In this document: positions 63,285-64,000 of the stretch, piece by piece
How the letters are laid out: every line of letters starts with the position of its first letter
Numbering within the stretch: position 1 is the first letter of the stretch
Origin: Treponema sp.
GTDB lineage: Bacteria > Spirochaetota > Spirochaetia > Treponematales > Breznakiellaceae
Direction of reading: 5' to 3'
Assembly (NCBI GenBank): GCA_009777735.1
Contig: WRLF01000006.1
Span: forward strand, 62,001 to 126,000
DNA length: 64,000 bases
Notes under the pieces: generated by a model
The model's input: only the letters and a program-made list of their open reading frames with translations
Databases searched by the model: none
Told to the model about the DNA's origin: nothing
Translations under genes and position numbers: made by a program

Positions 63285-64000
63285 ATGACAGAAATTAATT
63301 TTGTTACAATTGAAAAAGAGCTAGATGATTTTAATGAAAAACTATTAAATGTCATAGAAAAACTAAAAACTGTATTTTCGGAAGCTAATAATACGTTTGC
63401 TGAATTACAAAATAGTACACAACATGATACTGATAAATTATCAATGCTTGAACGGAGAAATAAGCTTAATGATGAACTCAATACTTCTCTAGGAAACACA
63501 GAAAGAATGAAACAAGTGATAGCTCAAATTCAAGAAGAAATTACAAAGAAAGAAAGTAGTTATAATGAAGAATTTAAAAGTTCTCTGCAAGAAAGAAAAC
63601 AGCAACTGGATGCTATTAGAGACTGGAGAACACAAGCCATAGAAGCAGCCAATGCATTGGAACTGCCGAGAGAAGTTCTAGAAGAAATAACCAGAGAAAT
63701 AAACAATATCGCAAAAACCAGCCTTAGTGAAGTACGCCAGGAATTCAGTTTTTTCAAGACTTTGGGAAGTGATATAAAAAAAGTATTGGACAGCGATACC
63801 TTTAAGTTTGCTTCAAAGATTGGAAACGATATTAAAGACGGATATAACAGTTTAATAAAATTTCAAGATGGTTTTAACAAAGAAACTTTGGCAAGAAAAG
63901 AAAAAGCTGACGAGAAAGCTCTTGAGTTAGAAACTGCCAAGCTCAATAATATGCGAGATTTAAATCTGGTTGCAGCAGGTTTTGAAGTTGAAAATCATGA
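63285..64000 (+). CDS. Coiled-coil protein, truncated by the window end
   Basis: At least 238 residues, open at the window edge. It starts from ATG 63285 with AAGGAG about 6 nt upstream and 12 nt after the LRR gene. The visible part is almost entirely charged alpha-helix with heptads (for example ELDDFNEKLLNVIEKLKTVF, ERRNKLNDELNTSL, KEKADEKALELETAKLNNM). This could be a phage tape-measure-like protein, which would fit the tail-like genes upstream, or an unrelated structural coiled coil. There is no signal peptide. The window end hides the diagnostic part. Confidence 0.55.
   Translation, partial: MTEINFVTIEKELDDFNEKLLNVIEKLKTVFSEANNTFAELQNSTQHDTDKLSMLERRNKLNDELNTSLGNTERMKQVIAQIQEEITKKESSYNEEFKSSLQERKQQLDAIRDWRTQAIEAANALELPREVLEEITREINNIAKTSLSEVRQEFSFFKTLGSDIKKVLDSDTFKFASKIGNDIKDGYNSLIKFQDGFNKETLARKEKADEKALELETAKLNNMRDLNLVAAGFEVENH

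Overview
The window looks like chromosomal DNA of a spirochaete close to Treponema, probably a host-associated (for example insect-gut) species. The reasons are a FusA of the spirochaetal/mitochondrial EF-G1 type, a PUR-domain nucleic-acid-binding protein, TpLRR/BspA-type leucine-rich repeats, relaxed spirochaetal lipoboxes, a cobalamin-dependent ribonucleotide reductase and many TPR/lipoprotein genes. The organism is inferred from protein resemblance only; no rRNA, tRNA, CRISPR array or insertion sequence was found.

Layout. 1-5 kb: clpB (cut by the window edge), a CheY-like regulator, a dihydrouridine synthase carrying an in-frame palindromic insertion, adk and a metallo-beta-lactamase-fold hydrolase. 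5.1-28 kb: one long same-strand operon with 4-nt stop/start overlaps: two TPR lipoproteins, a TolC-like outer-membrane factor, a membrane-fusion lipoprotein, two Ig-like (Big_5) lipoproteins, two different RND pumps, and a 3,108-residue secreted protein with a huge coiled-coil body and a papain/C39-like C-terminal domain. This is the best candidate for an undescribed system: a tripartite pump with paired RND subunits, possibly dedicated to one giant extracytoplasmic protein.

28-36.5 kb: a DsbA-like oxidoreductase, fusA plus a RecA-fold ATPase, class II aldolase, a membrane protein, and an operon of phosphohexomutase, PUR protein and QueG-like Fe-S protein. 36.5-39.8 kb: a block of TPR proteins with a 27-codon upstream ORF, flanked by a 36-bp direct repeat. 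39.8-46 kb: a THUMP-type RNA methyltransferase interrupted by palindromes, two-cluster Fe-S aldo/keto reductase, TetR, FtsK and a PH-domain protein. 46.2-46.5 kb: a probable ~145-nt structured RNA whose terminator loop copies the 16S rRNA anti-Shine-Dalgarno sequence. 46.5-58.3 kb: Fic protein, a hairpin element, NrdJ with putative NrdR boxes, a glycosidase, TetR, an ECF sigma/anti-sigma operon, hemerythrin and LepA. 58.3-64 kb: a DUF4160/DUF2442 pair, then a consensus-promoter-driven cluster resembling a phage-tail fragment, followed by a CsgG/FlgO-like LRR lipoprotein and a coiled-coil protein cut by the window end.

Two themes run through the window. Short palindromic elements sit inside reading frames (dus, phosphohexomutase, PUR gene, methyltransferase). 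Many genes without a Shine-Dalgarno sequence have a -10 hexamer 5-8 nt before the ATG, implying leaderless mRNAs (clpB, methyltransferase, a membrane protein, Fic, one TetR, DUF4160, perhaps the phosphohexomutase).
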